A DNA stretch of 64,000 nt. It comes from Gymnorhina tibicen (Eukaryota; Chordata; Aves; Passeriformes; Artamidae). Below are positions 39,283 through 52,124 of this stretch, piece by piece. A program made the translations under genes and the position numbers. The stretch covers positions 434,001 to 498,000 of the forward strand of contig VXAZ01001047.1 in assembly GCA_013399875.1 (NCBI GenBank), written 5' to 3'. The first letter of the stretch is position 1. Every line of letters starts with the position of its first letter. The notes beneath the pieces were generated by a model. That model had not been told where the DNA came from. It did not search any database and saw only the letters and a program-made list of their open reading frames with translations.

Positions 39283-41533
39283 TGGCACAGAACACAGGCA
39301 ATGATGACATCCCTCTGCAAAAATTACTGGCAAATGGTTGCAGAGTATAGTAATGCCAGAAGCTCTGAGCTACCTCAGAGGAAGAAAAAAAAATTAGTGT
39401 GGCCTGAAACAGCCAGTCAGTGCTACATGCTATGAATACAAAACAAATAAGAGTGCAGTAAGCATCCGGTTTTGACCCCTGTCACTTGTGTATTTGCATC
39501 CTTTCCAGTCAACCTTCCTCATTTCACAGCCATCCCACTAGAAATACCTTCTGCGTCTGTTCAACATCTCTGCCAAGCTGAGCTCATGCTCTTATCAAAG
39601 AAAAACATTTCAAGAGAGTTTAGCTGTTGATTATTCACCTCCAGATCCCAGGAAAGGCTATGATCAAATTCTCTGTCTGACTCATAGGCTTACTTGAATG
39701 CTTTGCACAAGTTTCTTCAGCCAAGGCAATGGAAAAACACTTTGGAAATCCCCAAAGGGTGGGCTTGTGCACCTCAAATGAAGCTTGGCAGAATTAAAAG
39801 GCCTGGTGTGTCCCACGTGCCTGCCACCTACTGTGGCTGGGCACGTGTACTTTCACCATTAACTTCCACACACCCAGAAGACCTCCTCGCTTTTTCACAT
39901 ATTTCACACCACAAGGTGGCTAGGAGAGAGCATGAGGAGCCCCGGACAAAGGGAAGCTGTGGGAGCCTGCAGCCAGTAGGAAGGGGTAAAATGGAATCTC
40001 ACCAATGGCAAGATGTAAAACTGTTCAACACATGCTGGCAGGCCATACCTGGAGCTCCAGAAAAAAGATGGCAGCAACTTGAATCATTTGCACTAAAAAC
40101 CATCCCAAAACAAAAACAAATCAAAAAACCAACCAACCAACCAAAAAAAAAAAAAGGCAAAAAAGAAAAAACCCACACAAACAGTCCCACTGACAGGGAG
40201 AAATGCTAAGTGTGCTCCATGGGCCACTTGTGGCTCACAGATGCCACATCAGCTTCTCAGCCCCACAGTCCTCCCCTTCCTGAGGGACATTAGACACACA
40301 AAAATACATCAGAACAGCTCTTTTTTGTATTGTGCCATTTTACAGAATCGCACCCAGGATTAACTCAGCCAGGTTTATCAGGTCAGGACACTCCCTAGGA
40401 ACAAGACAACATGGTTTCCATTATCAAACTGCTTATGGTTTTTAATCCTGTGATAGTTAAAAGTCAAAATATATAAACTAATAAAACTAATCTGAGGGAA
40501 GGAACAAAGCCCTTGGGACAGGTACCTCGCTGCATGTCTGGACTACATGTAAAACTGGCACCCTGGCGGCTTTACATCCACTTCACAACCAACCACCGTG
40601 ACAACCAACCCACATGTGGTAGGAAACAAGCCTCATATGAGATCCTCACATTGTGCTGGGCCACAGGATGTTAAAAGAGTTAAAAACGAAGGCATGCATG
40701 CATTGGTGTGATATTACTCACTGTGTCACTTGTTCCACCAGTAGCCCATTAGACAGCAAAGGCTGGAAATCAATGAACACAAGCATCCTGTTCTTAATTT
40801 TTTAAAAAAAAAACATATATAAACTTTTTTAATGTGAGTGTATGTATAAAAACCCACGCTTCTTTTAACAGTTTAGGTTTTTCATTAACGAGTCTTGTTT
40901 CATCAAGCACTGAGTACCATCATTTTGACTGCATAATTTTGCTATAATAATTTAATCACCACCACCCAAAAAAAAAAAACAATCACAAAATCAAGACCGA
41001 AACAGCCTATAACTTCAGTTGAGATGATTGTATACATTACAATCCCTCAGACTGAAAGCATTCAATGTGAATTTGGCAACAGCTTTCCCAGTGCATCTCA
41101 TTTATAAGCTTTGACAGGCCAAGTTCTGCAAGCGAGAGATTTGTTGAAGTTCTACTCTTCTAATGTTCCTTCCAGCTGACAACATGGCTACACGAACGAA
41201 TTTTTTCTCACGTTTGTCGGACATACTTCACTTTTAAAGGAGCCAGGTATTGGGAAGTAAATCAATAGGAGCATCAGCTGGTTTCCTCTGGGCATTCCCA
41301 ACGGCTCTCCAGAATTTCCCATGGAGATGTCAGGAGTTTACGCCTGACGATACATGGCGGAGAAGGAACACAGCCTCAAGAAGCCAACCTCCTCTCACTT
41401 GTGTGCGCTAAACACAGAGCAAAGGAAACAAGAGCCTCAAACAGAAGTATTACTGCTAAAAACACTTTCACTCACCTCGAACAAAATCTCCATGGAATCT
41501 TTTACTCTGCATACAGACATTTCTACAGACTGA
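39283..41533. other. Single-copy DNA; longest unexplained ORF
   Basis: A + frame of 171 codons spans 39694-40209. Its last third is a lysine-rich translation of an A-rich and CCAA-repeat tract (40127-40155). No domain, signal peptide or homology is recognised, and there is no supporting splice or promoter evidence, so I treat it as a chance frame. An A-run lies at 40968-40979. Confidence 0.45.
40127..40155. repeat. (AACC)n and A-run
   Basis: Four to five AACC units run directly into a 13-base A-run. Confidence 0.85.
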
Positions 41534-41989
41534 TGCCTAAAAGGCCAACCTGGAAACAGAGACGAGACAGGGTAAGGGAATAAAGGCGATATTTATTTAA
41601 AAGGCCTTCAAAGGTACACCCTGGGGAGCCAGAGGCTATTTCCAGGATGGACCCCAAGATGGACGATAGGTCACGAGTTCTTTCCACTGTTATGGGTTTG
41701 GTCCATTTGCATATCAGCATAAATTTGCCAGTTAAACTTCAGCTAATAAGGTAACCACCCCCCCAGCTTGCCCCCCTTCTCAAGATGCTGGTTTACACAT
41801 TTTGGGCCTAGGACTGTCTGAGTGTCCTTGAAGAGCAAGCCTGGAGAGGCTTTGTTATGTCTATCTTAGCATGAGAGGACAGCAGCTAACAGGCTGCAAG
41901 ACAGTTCAAAGTTACACACTAGGAATACAGAGAATACAGAATTTGCAAACTATAAAAGCTAAAACCTAAGGCATCAAGACCATATGTCA
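41534..41989 (-). mobile_element. Solo LTR of an endogenous retrovirus
   Basis: About 456 bp, read on -, beginning TGACATATGG and ending ...TTTTAGGCA. An AATAAA signal (complement at 41592-41597) lies upstream of a short R-U5 containing the CTTTATTCCCTTACCCTGTC block. The composition and motif order (attctgtattct, gacagtcctaggccca, ggtccatttgcatatcag on +) resemble ERV LTRs common in songbirds, probably ERVL-like. No internal gag or pol sequence flanks it. I found no clear target-site duplication, so the ends are tentative. Confidence 0.6.
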
Positions 41990-44890
41990 CCAGTAATATG
42001 GCCTTTTTCCTATTACTACTAACAGGACAGCATAAAAATTTAGCAAACCATATACATATTAAGATTTGTATACCATCATTTTACTATTATTAAAATTGAA
42101 TGGGTCAGGAAACTATTCTCACTGCAAACCACTCCTTCACGGATCTTTGATGAAATCCTGCCTCTTTTAGAAAAATACTGGAATTAATATTCAACCATCG
42201 TTTAAGTAGAACCCACCAGAACAGCACCCGTTTTGTTCCCAGTAATAAGCAACACAAATTCTAATCTGGGGAGCACCTTCAGATTGCCAATAAAAAAATA
42301 GGTAACACAGAAAAAAGGAGGAAATATACAAAGGAAGGAAGAGGAAATATTAGTACTTTTTTACAAGTGAGGAATTAGGCACAAAAAGTTGCAAGAAAGG
42401 GTGAAGACATCATAAAACATACCCTAAATGGAATTTGAATAAGAAGTAGGGAAAAAACATGCAGCTAGAAAGTGGACAAAAGCAATTTTTAAAATTTGAA
42501 TCTCCTACATTTGAAGAGCTCTTTTGCATATGTCACCTGTCAAAACAAATGTAGTGCAACAGAGAATAATGCCTTCGAGCTAAGCTAATTATCTCTACCT
42601 GTAGCATCCCATGGATAAATTCTGTGTTACTGACTATAAAATAGCATAATTTAAAAAAGAACAGCACTGTTACGGTAAGCATATGCTGAAACACTACACT
42701 GAATTCAATGCTACACTAAACTCAAAAGTGCTTCAAAGGGGGAGGGGAGGTGTCTCCAATGAGGAAAAATAACAGCTGAAGTAGACTTTTTTAATCATAC
42801 AGATTTCAATGCATTGCCTAGAGGCACTCTGCATCACAGAATCAGTAAACTATGGAAAATAAATGTTGCAACCAAAGTTTACTTAAGAAGAAAGCTTTTT
42901 TTTTTCCAAAGTACTAGGCCATTCTAGAGGTTTCACCTTTTCCCTCCCTCCACTGACCTGCAGAGTAAAGCAAATTTCAAGCCTTATTAACAGTAACTCT
43001 TCTGACCATGTTTTTTTTGTTATTAGTCTATATTAACTTTAGAAAAATTGTTGAAGGTTCGTTTTCTTTTCTGAAGCCACTTTGAATGCGGCACAGGTCT
43101 CAAAGAAGATAAGCTGCTTTATCTCAGTTTTCCAGGCACTGAAAAGAATAAGGACAAAAAAGCTGACAGGACATATCTGGGTAAATTATGTACACTCCCA
43201 CTACACACCACTTGGAAACAAGCAGAATCTGGCCATGGAAACATCCATCAGTACTTCATTTAATAGCATTAAAACACCATTCCTTAAAAAAAAGGGAAGG
43301 AGAGGAGACAGTACTCAATGATAACACTGTTAATATATGAAGCTGCATAATCTTAGCACGGTCACAGTCAACACAGATATCTCAACACTACACATTCATA
43401 TGCATGGGGACTCCATTTACTATATAATTTGTCTTTAGCCTAGAGATTCAAAGCTTCACTTAGAAATAAATGAAGACTAATGACTTCTCATGAACTTTCC
43501 CTAATTTGTAGCCAGTTAATTTCCTCCTCCTGGTGAAAGTCTGTTGTATGCCACACATCCTGCTTCAGGCTATCGCTGAGATGGGAAAACCATGATTCCT
43601 TTCTTCCTATTACAGACTTTAAAACCAGGAAATACATCCGTTATGAATTTTTTAAGAATAAAACAAATATTAAAGACATTAGCAGAATGCTGGAAGAAAA
43701 TTCCCAAGACTATAATTACACACATGAGGAAAGAAACACTTAAAAATATATTAACAAATACAATGCTTTCAAATTTATCAGGAAATAGTGATAGAATTAA
43801 CACCACAGACAGCTGAACAACATTCCAAAAACAAAAGTCAACAATTCAGCGTGTGAGAAAGAGTTGGCACAAGGAAAATACACTCAAAATTTAGGTTTTT
43901 GTTGCAGACTGCATGAAGGCAAGAATGCTGTAGTCCCAAAGGAGACCTGACCCCATTCTCCCTCTTCCATCCTTCCCTTGGCGGGTGGGAGAGTTCCTCA
44001 TTAATACACAATTCTACAAAAGGTCTTTAAAGGTCCTGCAATTTAAAAGTAGCTTCCAGAAACTATCTTGAAATCAGGACAGTTCATTAACTAGCCTGAT
44101 ATGTGTAACTTCTTCATAGTTACTCACACAAAAAATAGTATCAGTTCTTCACAAGCCCATTGAGAAAAACTGGAACAACTTGGAATTTAAGCCCCATGGC
44201 CTCAGCCTGGGAAGCTTGGCAAGAGAAGGCGTAACAGTGATTCACACTTCAGCTTCTTACTTCCCTATACAGAGCCTCTCACTGGGAAGACTCCCAAAGC
44301 ATTTTACAAGCAAACCATCAGTACCAACCCCATTCATCATTGAAACGCGGTCCTTTGCATCAAGTCAGGAGCTCAGGAGAAGGAAGATGACTACAGCACC
44401 ACATAGGTGAAACTCAAAGGAGAGATCAGGGGAGCAGTACTCCCCTCCTCACACTGGGCCTGGCCCCATCAGATGAGATTTGAGCAGGATAACTGCTGCT
44501 GGCAGCTTCAAGCAATCTTTTACTGACAAGTGGTCATAAGCACAAAGGGAGAGGCTCCACATGGAGCCATCCTCAGCACCCTACTGGGTTTTGGAGTCTG
44601 AGGCGACTACATAGAACAGCCTCCCACTGAACTGACCATATCGCTCAAGAAACCAGGGTACACACTCCTCTCAAGGATAGATTACTACAACTATGCTTAA
44701 CTTCACACACTGTGGCACAGCTTCTGCAAGGGAAGGACAGACACTTACCCTGACATGCTCTAAAATTAGCTTCCTCCTACACAAAGAGCTAAAGCAATGT
44801 ATCTCCTACATACGGAGTTACAACACACACTTCAAAATTCAAAAAGTGAGCTAAATGGTTGAGGACAACACTCCCAACATACATTATACA
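41990..44890. other. Single-copy DNA, no gene seen
   Basis: A strong + acceptor at 43615 is followed by two overlapping open frames but no donor. A 28-nt splice-bounded segment on - (44749-44776) has good acceptor and donor sites but is too small to judge. Confidence 0.4.
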
Positions 44891-45080
44891 GGACCACAGA
44901 CTTGTTCAGGCTAGAAGGAACCTTCAGAGGTCAGCTTCAGCCTTCTGCTGAAAGCAGTCTTCTGTTGGATCAGTTTGCTCAGGTCTTTTTCCAGCTGGGT
45001 CTTGAAAACCTCAAGGGGTGCAGATGGCACAGTCTCCCTGGGCTTGCTGAGCTCTCAAGTAATCCATGACACTCCATGGC
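44891..45080 (-). mobile_element. Old CR1 LINE 3' UTR remnant
   Basis: Antisense, heavily diverged CR1 tail: 'ttcaggctagaaggaacctt', 'ctgctgaaagcagtc', 'gctcaggtctttttccag' and 'gtcttgaaaacctcaagg' follow the order of a CR1 3' end of an older subfamily than the copies at 3.2 and 57.7 kb. The octamers are degraded. It may belong to the same insertion as the endonuclease segment to the right. Confidence 0.6.
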
Positions 45081-45449
45081 CCAAGAGAGACTTCTTGCCC
45101 TCCCTGAATTCCTTCACTAAGTACAGAGGCTTGTGAGATCTCATTGACGAAAACTGAAGTGCACAAGGCACAAGTACCTCAACCTTACCTGTGCCCACTG
45201 CTGCCTGTCCCACTCAGCAGCAGATCCACACTTTCCTCATTCAATCTTTTCCTATGAGTGTAAGTGGTAGCAGCTCTTCTGCAGCCCTTTTCACTTGTAC
45301 ACACCAACACCAGCTGAGCTTTTGTAACACCAGCCCTTGACAATGTTTCAAAGTTCCTCTTTTACTGCTTCCTCCTCCGTTTTGGACTGGAGCTCTATCA
45401 CGAGCGTCCTGCCTAGCCGGTCTGATCTTCCAATACATCCTTTTGTTTT
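45081..45449. other. Unassigned segment inside old CR1
   Basis: It lies between the CR1 3' tail and the endonuclease remnant, where about 1.5 kb of RT sequence would be expected. A 65-codon minus frame (45241-45438) has no recognisable domain. It is either degraded CR1 or an insertion. Confidence 0.35.
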
Positions 45450-46165
45450 CTAAGTAAGGACTGCTCCTGCACTTCGAAGGGATTGTCCTTCAAGACCTGT
45501 CTAGCTTTCATGAACTCTTATGTGTTTTAGAGCTTCAGTGTTTCCTGGTAGCAGTTGCCTGAATAAACTGAATCCTGCCTTCCTGAAGTCCACAGTCTGT
45601 CACTCTGCTCCTCGTGTTTCTCACGCCCCTAACGACCTTGAACTCCTCTATTTCATGGTGGCTACAGCCAAGGCTGCTATTATCACTCTCTCAATCACAT
45701 CTGCCTACTGTGAATAGCAGATGCAATCAGATGTCACATCTGTTTTCAAGGCCTGTATCAAGAAGTTAAACCTGATATCCTCAAAAAATGCCCTGGCTAA
45801 TTTGCATCCAACCATATCACTCTTCCAGCAGATGTCAAAGACCTTCAAGTCACTTAAAAGAACCACAAGTTGTGAGACAGTGACTCCCTCAAATTTTCTA
45901 AAGTCTTGGTCTGTTTCCTCCTTACTATCAGGTGATCTGTAAGAAACACCTAACATGATGTCCTTTTTACTCACCTATCCCAGATCATGACCCACAAGCT
46001 CCCTGCCTGCCTGTCATGTCCCACAGAAGAGTTCCATATATTCCAAGTGTTCCTTCATTTGCAGGAGTGAAACTCCCTCCCTGTCCTCAAGAACCTGCAT
46101 CTGTTCTCCAGAATACCACAGTCCAGCTCTGGCAGTGTCACAGCTGTCACCACACACGCAATGCT
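45450..46165 (-). mobile_element. CR1 LINE ORF2 endonuclease remnant
   Basis: On -, the frame 45705-45974 reads DIMLGVSYRSPDSKEE, then a degraded SDLK at the usual GDFN position, then VFDICWKSDM. This is the order found in CR1 AP endonuclease domains (YRPP, GDFN, CW motifs). To its left the reading continues in other frames with the SDHE-like block and a TVDFRKAGF-like block that follow the endonuclease. To its right, upstream coding continues to about 46165 with frameshifts. The catalytic motif is mutated. No RT sequence lies between this and the 3' tail. Confidence 0.65.
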
Positions 46166-48327
46166 GCTTCCCAGGCTGCATGTGTTTCTGCAGGTGACAC
46201 TTCCCTTTCTTACACCAACACTCTCCTTACCAGCCTCACCATCTGGCTGGACCGTACGCTTTTGCTCCACGTTGTCAGGTGGGAATACAACACTGAGTGG
46301 ATCACAAGAGCCCTGTTGTACTACAGACAGGGCAAACAATACTCCCTGCTCCAGAGAGCTGGCAAAACAGGCTAGGAAGGGGAAAGGCATGATCACCTCT
46401 GCTCCGTAAGGGGACACAGAAGAACAGGAGATTGAGACAAACAGGAAGTTTATAGCAGTATGCCTTAACCACAAAACTGTTCTTTCTGCCTCTGGCATAA
46501 CTGTCTAGCAATTTGTGACCACACAAGGTATCTAGGAGCCGCGTGAGGAGCATTTATAATCCCATCTTCTAAATGAGCTTTGCTCTATCTGCTTCAGCTC
46601 CCTCTGGTTATCCCCTTTAATATTCAGCCCATGTCTGACTATGGTCTTTGGTGACAAGGAAGTGACAGAACAGCTACACCGCACATCACATACTTCAGGC
46701 CTCAGCTTTGCTCCTAGGAAGCACTCCATACAGAGGACATTCCTACTGATCACTGTAGGGTGAGAGGTGTTTCAATGTGGGAAAACCAGCGGCACACCAC
46801 CCACTGCAATGGCCTGCATTATTAACTCTAAGAGCTTTTCACATGCACTCACTTAAAACAGCTGCAGTGGGTTAGGCTTTAATATCTCTCCCACCCTCCT
46901 CCTCCTTTCTTGCCTGTTGCCACTTGCTGGACCAGCAATCCAAGCCCTGGAAGCAGCTGCATGTGTCCATCAACACCAGCTGCTCTTCAAGCTAAAGACA
47001 CTGGACACTGAAGTAGCTCAGATGCATTCCCAAACCCTGGTCTCTCTGCAATGACCCTGGCAGAGGGGTGTAACAACCAGCAGCACCTAGCAGCTTCTAA
47101 ATCGACATTAGTAGGCTGGCATTCCCAGGCATGATACCATCACTCAAGCCCCTATGTCAGCTTGGGGCAGGATGACAACTTCACTGAAGAGAAAAGCATG
47201 AAAATATTATGCTTAGCTGTTGATTCTCTTTAAAGCTCTTACTGTATACAATCAACAACCATTTAGGAAGTCACTTTCACTAGTACATAAAAAAAAGAAA
47301 CCTACCATTCAATTCTGTAATACATTTCCCATTTTTAGAGCGTGTGTTGACATTGCTACCTTGTTAAGCACATCTAAAAAATGTTCTTTCAGCAGCTCCC
47401 AAAGCCTAGAGTATACCAAAAAAAAATCACTTGTTACTATTTTAATGTAACACAGGAATGCACCAAACCAACATTCACTCTGCTACAATAACTAAATACA
47501 TGTAATCACTTGTTAGGAAAAAATGCTTAGCTGAGTAGCACAAATACTGAAATGCACTCTTCGCATACTGGTCACTGATGTCACTGCTGACTAGAGTTAA
47601 GTTCTTGTTCAGACACTTGTGATTTCTGGGGTGTTGTGAGGGCTTTTTTAAACCCAAACTTGTCTACATTACCTTAGAAGAACAGATTTGCTAACCAATT
47701 TTCTGAGTTGGTACTACTTAATGTGGGGAAAATTATAAAGCAAAGAGGCAATAGTGGTATGGTTATTTTCAGCAATTAGCATTTACCTTATAACAATCCT
47801 AGATATAAATTCCAAAACAAAACACTACATTTGAGTTAATACACAGAAACCCAAGTGGAGAAACCAGTTGTGAATACCTATCACTGAACACAGACTGACA
47901 ACCCTACAGCTAACCGAAGAACTGTGACTATCATTTATTTTGTCATTGCAATGGAATGAACTCGTACAGCTAAGATTCCTGCTTTGATACCACACTGCAC
48001 AAGTTGTGCAATAAGGACATTTCAACTTTGCATTATTTTTTCTTATTCTAGAAGGTCTAGTGTGTCCCTCTACAAATCACAGTAATTGTTCAACAGTATT
48101 CAAATGAGCTGTAACAGAAAAGTAAATTTTTTCCTTACCTAATCACAAAGTTTTATATTAAAAGTTTGGCTATTCCTTTGCTAATGCTGCAATATTTTTA
48201 TCTAAACCAAGATCACCAACAGAAAACTGATTTGTTATTGAAGGAAATGGACAGACCACTAACTTCTGCAAGCTAAAAGCCTCAAACAAAAAAAAAAAAA
48301 AACAACCAAAACCAGTGTCTTACTTAC
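46166..48327. other. Single-copy DNA, no gene seen
   Basis: A 147-codon minus frame (46055-46498) overlaps the CR1 remnant at its C-terminal end only, and the rest has no recognised domain. Strong isolated minus donors (for example at 48131-48137) lack coding sequence. Confidence 0.4.
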
Positions 48328-48381
48328 CTGCTCTGTATTTACATCATAAACAACATAAACACAAGTAAGCTGATTCAAGGA
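48328..48381 (-). other. Candidate exon (54 or 42 nt), - strand
   Basis: On -, a perfect donor GAGCAG|gtaagtaag ends a segment whose only open frame reads LTCVYVVYDVNTEQ in phase 0. Two in-frame acceptors are possible: taatcacag before 48381 (54 nt, adding SLNQ) or ttgaatcag before 48369 (42 nt). Both pyrimidine tracts are moderate. The exit phase 0 is what the candidate at 33131-33209 needs. The hydrophobic beta-strand-like peptide is plausible coding sequence, but no family is recognised. Confidence 0.27.
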
Positions 48382-51300
48382 CTGTGATTAAATTTGACCA
48401 GCAAGGTCATATTCATGCCCTTCTAGTGTAAGGAAAGAAATACAGTATCTCTGCTACTATAAGGATGACAAATCTTTTATCAAGTCTTAAGAGTTTCTGA
48501 GAAAGTGTCATTTTCCCAGATCTCTGTGGGTGACACTTCCAAACCTTGTTCAGTTAGAAGTAAGGGCTTCTGGTGCTTTAACTTACATGACAGCTTGGAG
48601 CTGCAGGTACATCAACATTTGCATGCCTTTTCCTTTTTGTTCCAAGAATTTTTCATTCCTGTGACCCTGAGCACTCACCTATTTCCACCCCAACACCTTA
48701 GTTACCTCAAACAGAGGCAAAAAAAGAAAAATCACCCTAACCTATACACAGCATTTAACAAGATATTTGGAGAAAGAATAAAAAAGAGAAGAGCTGTCAA
48801 CCATCCTATATTCCAAAATTAATGTATGGGAGGGTGGAGGAGATGGGGAAGCGACGTAAAAAAACCTGCACAAACAAAACAAAAACAAACAAAAAAGGAA
48901 CTAAAAACCAATCAAAAAAAAACCAAAAGAAAAACACATACGCACACAGCCCACCAAACACCACCAGCTGCTGCTTTGCAGAGGAAGGGCAGAGGGAAGG
49001 AGGAGCCTTTGATACTCTACTCCACCCTCGGATTTCTGGATGCTATTGTGCAGCTGCTGGATGTCACATCTGGTAGCAATATACTAACACACACCACCCA
49101 GCTTTATCTCTCCTTGTTAGCGAGCACACCCAACCCATCATGAAAATGTCAACAGAACAGCAAGAGATCTGTGTCCACGTGCAAAGGAACTGGCACAAGA
49201 GAAGCCACACTGATAAGAACAGAGGAAACATTTGGAAAACCAAGCCCAAAAATCAACTTTCCCCCTCAATCTAAGCCACATGTACTGCATCCACCACATC
49301 AGTATGAAACCTTGAACCTTATTTGATTACAGTTCCTGGCAACGCTAACAATGTCCTGGCAACAATTATAAGTCTCTCCTGTCTCCAGGTCGCCAGGAAA
49401 TGAGGTGCCACTGGGGTTGCTATTGTGCGGGACAGAGTGAAGGCAGCAGAAGCTCCAGCGTTCGTGTGAATACTGACAGAGTAGGAAGCCCCATAAAGAG
49501 CATGTCAGTAGGTGCAGCATATACTCCACTTTCTCCCAGACTAGCTCAAGAATCCCAGTCGTAGCCTTCAGGGATTTCCAGAGATTTGGTTCGAAATACA
49601 TTCATGGGCCACACAAGTACTCCTGGGGAAATGCAGCTATCACCACTGCAGGCAACAAGAGTCAACAAATGAATAGTTCATACTACCCACAGCAACACAG
49701 CAAATGAGGAAAAAAACTGAGACTGAAAAACAAAAGCTTCACAATGCACTGTCCTCAGAGCCTCTTATCTGTTATATTCAATTTTAAGATTCTGGGAAGG
49801 CAATACCTCTTCCCATAAAACCACACAAATGCAATTGCTGTGACTGGGCATAGATTAGACCTTATCTTACAACCTAAAATATTTTCAAAGTGAAGAGAAA
49901 AAGTGCTCAAAGACATTTATCATTTGAATCTCTAGCTTTTTTGGAAATACAAGAAAAAATCTACCTCCATTTTTTATTATTTTAGTATCTCTACAGGATT
50001 TTATTTTGTCAAGACAACTGATGGTAGGAAGGAAAAAGTTTTATGCCTATCTCTATCTCAAGTTACATCAGGTCTCTAAAATTCCACTAATAGAATTACT
50101 TAAAACAAGGACAAGTTTTATCAACATTAAAGGCCATGTGCTTCCTTTCTCACTCTCCAGACATTAATTGATCTCAGAAGATGGAATATGAACTTCAGGT
50201 CCATAAAGTAATTTTTTCATCCTCTTAAAACTCTGCCAGGAGGGACTTACAGAGGCCAACAGAGGAAACATCAACAGATTCTACAGGCAATTTTATATTT
50301 AACTGTCATATTTAAAACCACACACACTATTATTTTCTTTCAACTGCTGTTACTTTAGAAAAATAAATAACTACCTATTCACATGCAGGCAGTGTAATCA
50401 ACACATACTACCACCTCATCCTGTTAACTGAAATTGTCTAAGTTGTCATTACAGCCTCAGATAAAATTTGTTTTGATAGACACTCTGACTCTCCTTGTGA
50501 ATGAGAGTAAATGTTACCCAGTATTTCATTAGGCTGATAGCAGCACCTCTTTCAATAACCATGTATGCAGATCATTTGCCAGAAACTGAAAAAAAATTAA
50601 ACTGTATATTTTTATTAAACTGTGTATTTCCAGAAGGCCTACACAAATGCCAGAGGAACCTTAGAGGTCTTAAAATTTTTAGGAGGAGGGCTACCTATTT
50701 AAATTGCTTTGTAGCCCTAACAACCACAAACATCTATCAGAAGACCAAACTAACTTGGGTTAAGCAAAGTTTCTTAAATGCCTTCAAGAATGCTGCAATC
50801 TTTAAATTCCCAAAAGTCTACTCAGAAGCTTAGTGCACAATGAAAACAACTGCCTACAAATCATGTAGATAATATTAAATAAATAAATAATGTCGTTTCT
50901 TCCCAAAAATCAGAATGCTAAGGTCTCCTGTCAACACACGGGCATTGCATTTCAGTGTGTCAAGATGCAACGTTTGCAGTCTTCCAGAACTGGAAGAAGC
51001 TAACGTCATCAACTTCTTATTAGTGCAATGTATGGATTTACTACAGATCCTGTTTTGCTTCTAGCAAAGACACCTACCCCTACAAGCCGGTGCAGTTATG
51101 GATTAAAGTACCTATGAGACTTACATGAGGAAGCTTTCTGCCCCTTCAGCAGGTCTCTCTCAGAAGGGAGACTTTGGGTACAAACAACTATTTTACTCTG
51201 AGCACAGAAATGTGAGTAAAACACTTGCCAAGGCATACAAGGATATGTGACTAAGTATTTTCTGCTCAACGAAAGAAGAGAAATAAGAATTATGCTTCCA

Positions 51301-52124
51301 AGGATAATAAGCCAAGGCAAAGCCAGTAAGGCCAGTGCTGCATCTCAGCAGGCTTGTTCCCTCTCCTCTAACCATGACCAGCTGCATCTGACAGCAAAAG
51401 TATTTACTTCAGTATCACTAGAGTAATTTTATTAGCAGGATTACATCATGAGATAGGCATCATAATAACACGGGTTATTTTTTTCCCCCCACAGCTATAA
51501 TTGTCCTCTAATTTTAACAGGTAACACTGAAAATGATTATAGGTTTGCAAGGCAGTCTAGCAAACAAATTTAAATTAGAACACGTTAAGAAATCAGACAG
51601 TTATAGAACAAGCAAGCACCAAGACAAAGCATTCAATACCCAGGGAGACATTCAGTAAATAGCACCCTAAGCCCCATCCACTGTGCAACAGGCACTTAGT
51701 AATGCTCAAGGCTGAAAGCCCTGAAGTGCTAATATTTTTCCTAGGAGACATTTTAACTACTCTAGAGTCCTATAAACCTGATGGTTTTGGACCTGTTAAA
51801 ATCTCCCAGTTCTCAACTCAAGTGCCAGTCAGTGGATCTCTGTGGTGAGGCTACAGACACAAAAGGGCATGCACACTACAACAGCTGGCTTGGAAAAGAC
51901 TAACAAGTTATAAAAGCATGAATGAAAGGTCTCATCTGAGTTGGGTGTCTTCAACGGAGTAACAAGCACAAAGGAAACCCTTGATGAATGCCAGTACCAC
52001 TGATTATTTTGAGAAGCTGAACAGAAACTACAGCAATGCAACACACTCCTGACAGGAGTGATCTTCAAAAGAGTTAAAAGATACTAGCCCTGCATCCATC
52101 CTATCCCTGCACACAGTCAGAGAT
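48370..52124. other. Single-copy DNA, no gene seen
   Basis: A + frame of 110 codons (50501-50833) crosses a good acceptor at 50631 without a convincing donor. The A/K-rich frames at 48822-49143 come from low-complexity sequence. Confidence 0.4.

Noticed and set aside
44749..44776. 28-nt minus segment with good splice sites
   Set aside because: Too short to test. Two frames are open, and similar microexon-like pairs occur several times in the window.
46055..46498. 147-codon - open frame
   Set aside because: One end overlaps the decayed CR1 endonuclease region and the remainder has no recognisable domain, splice support or start context.
48822..49143. Lysine/threonine-rich overlapping + frames
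   Set aside because: Translation of low-complexity A-rich sequence.
49589..49600. tRNA T-loop-like ggttcgaaata
   Set aside because: No matching A-box, acceptor stem or cloverleaf at the right distance.
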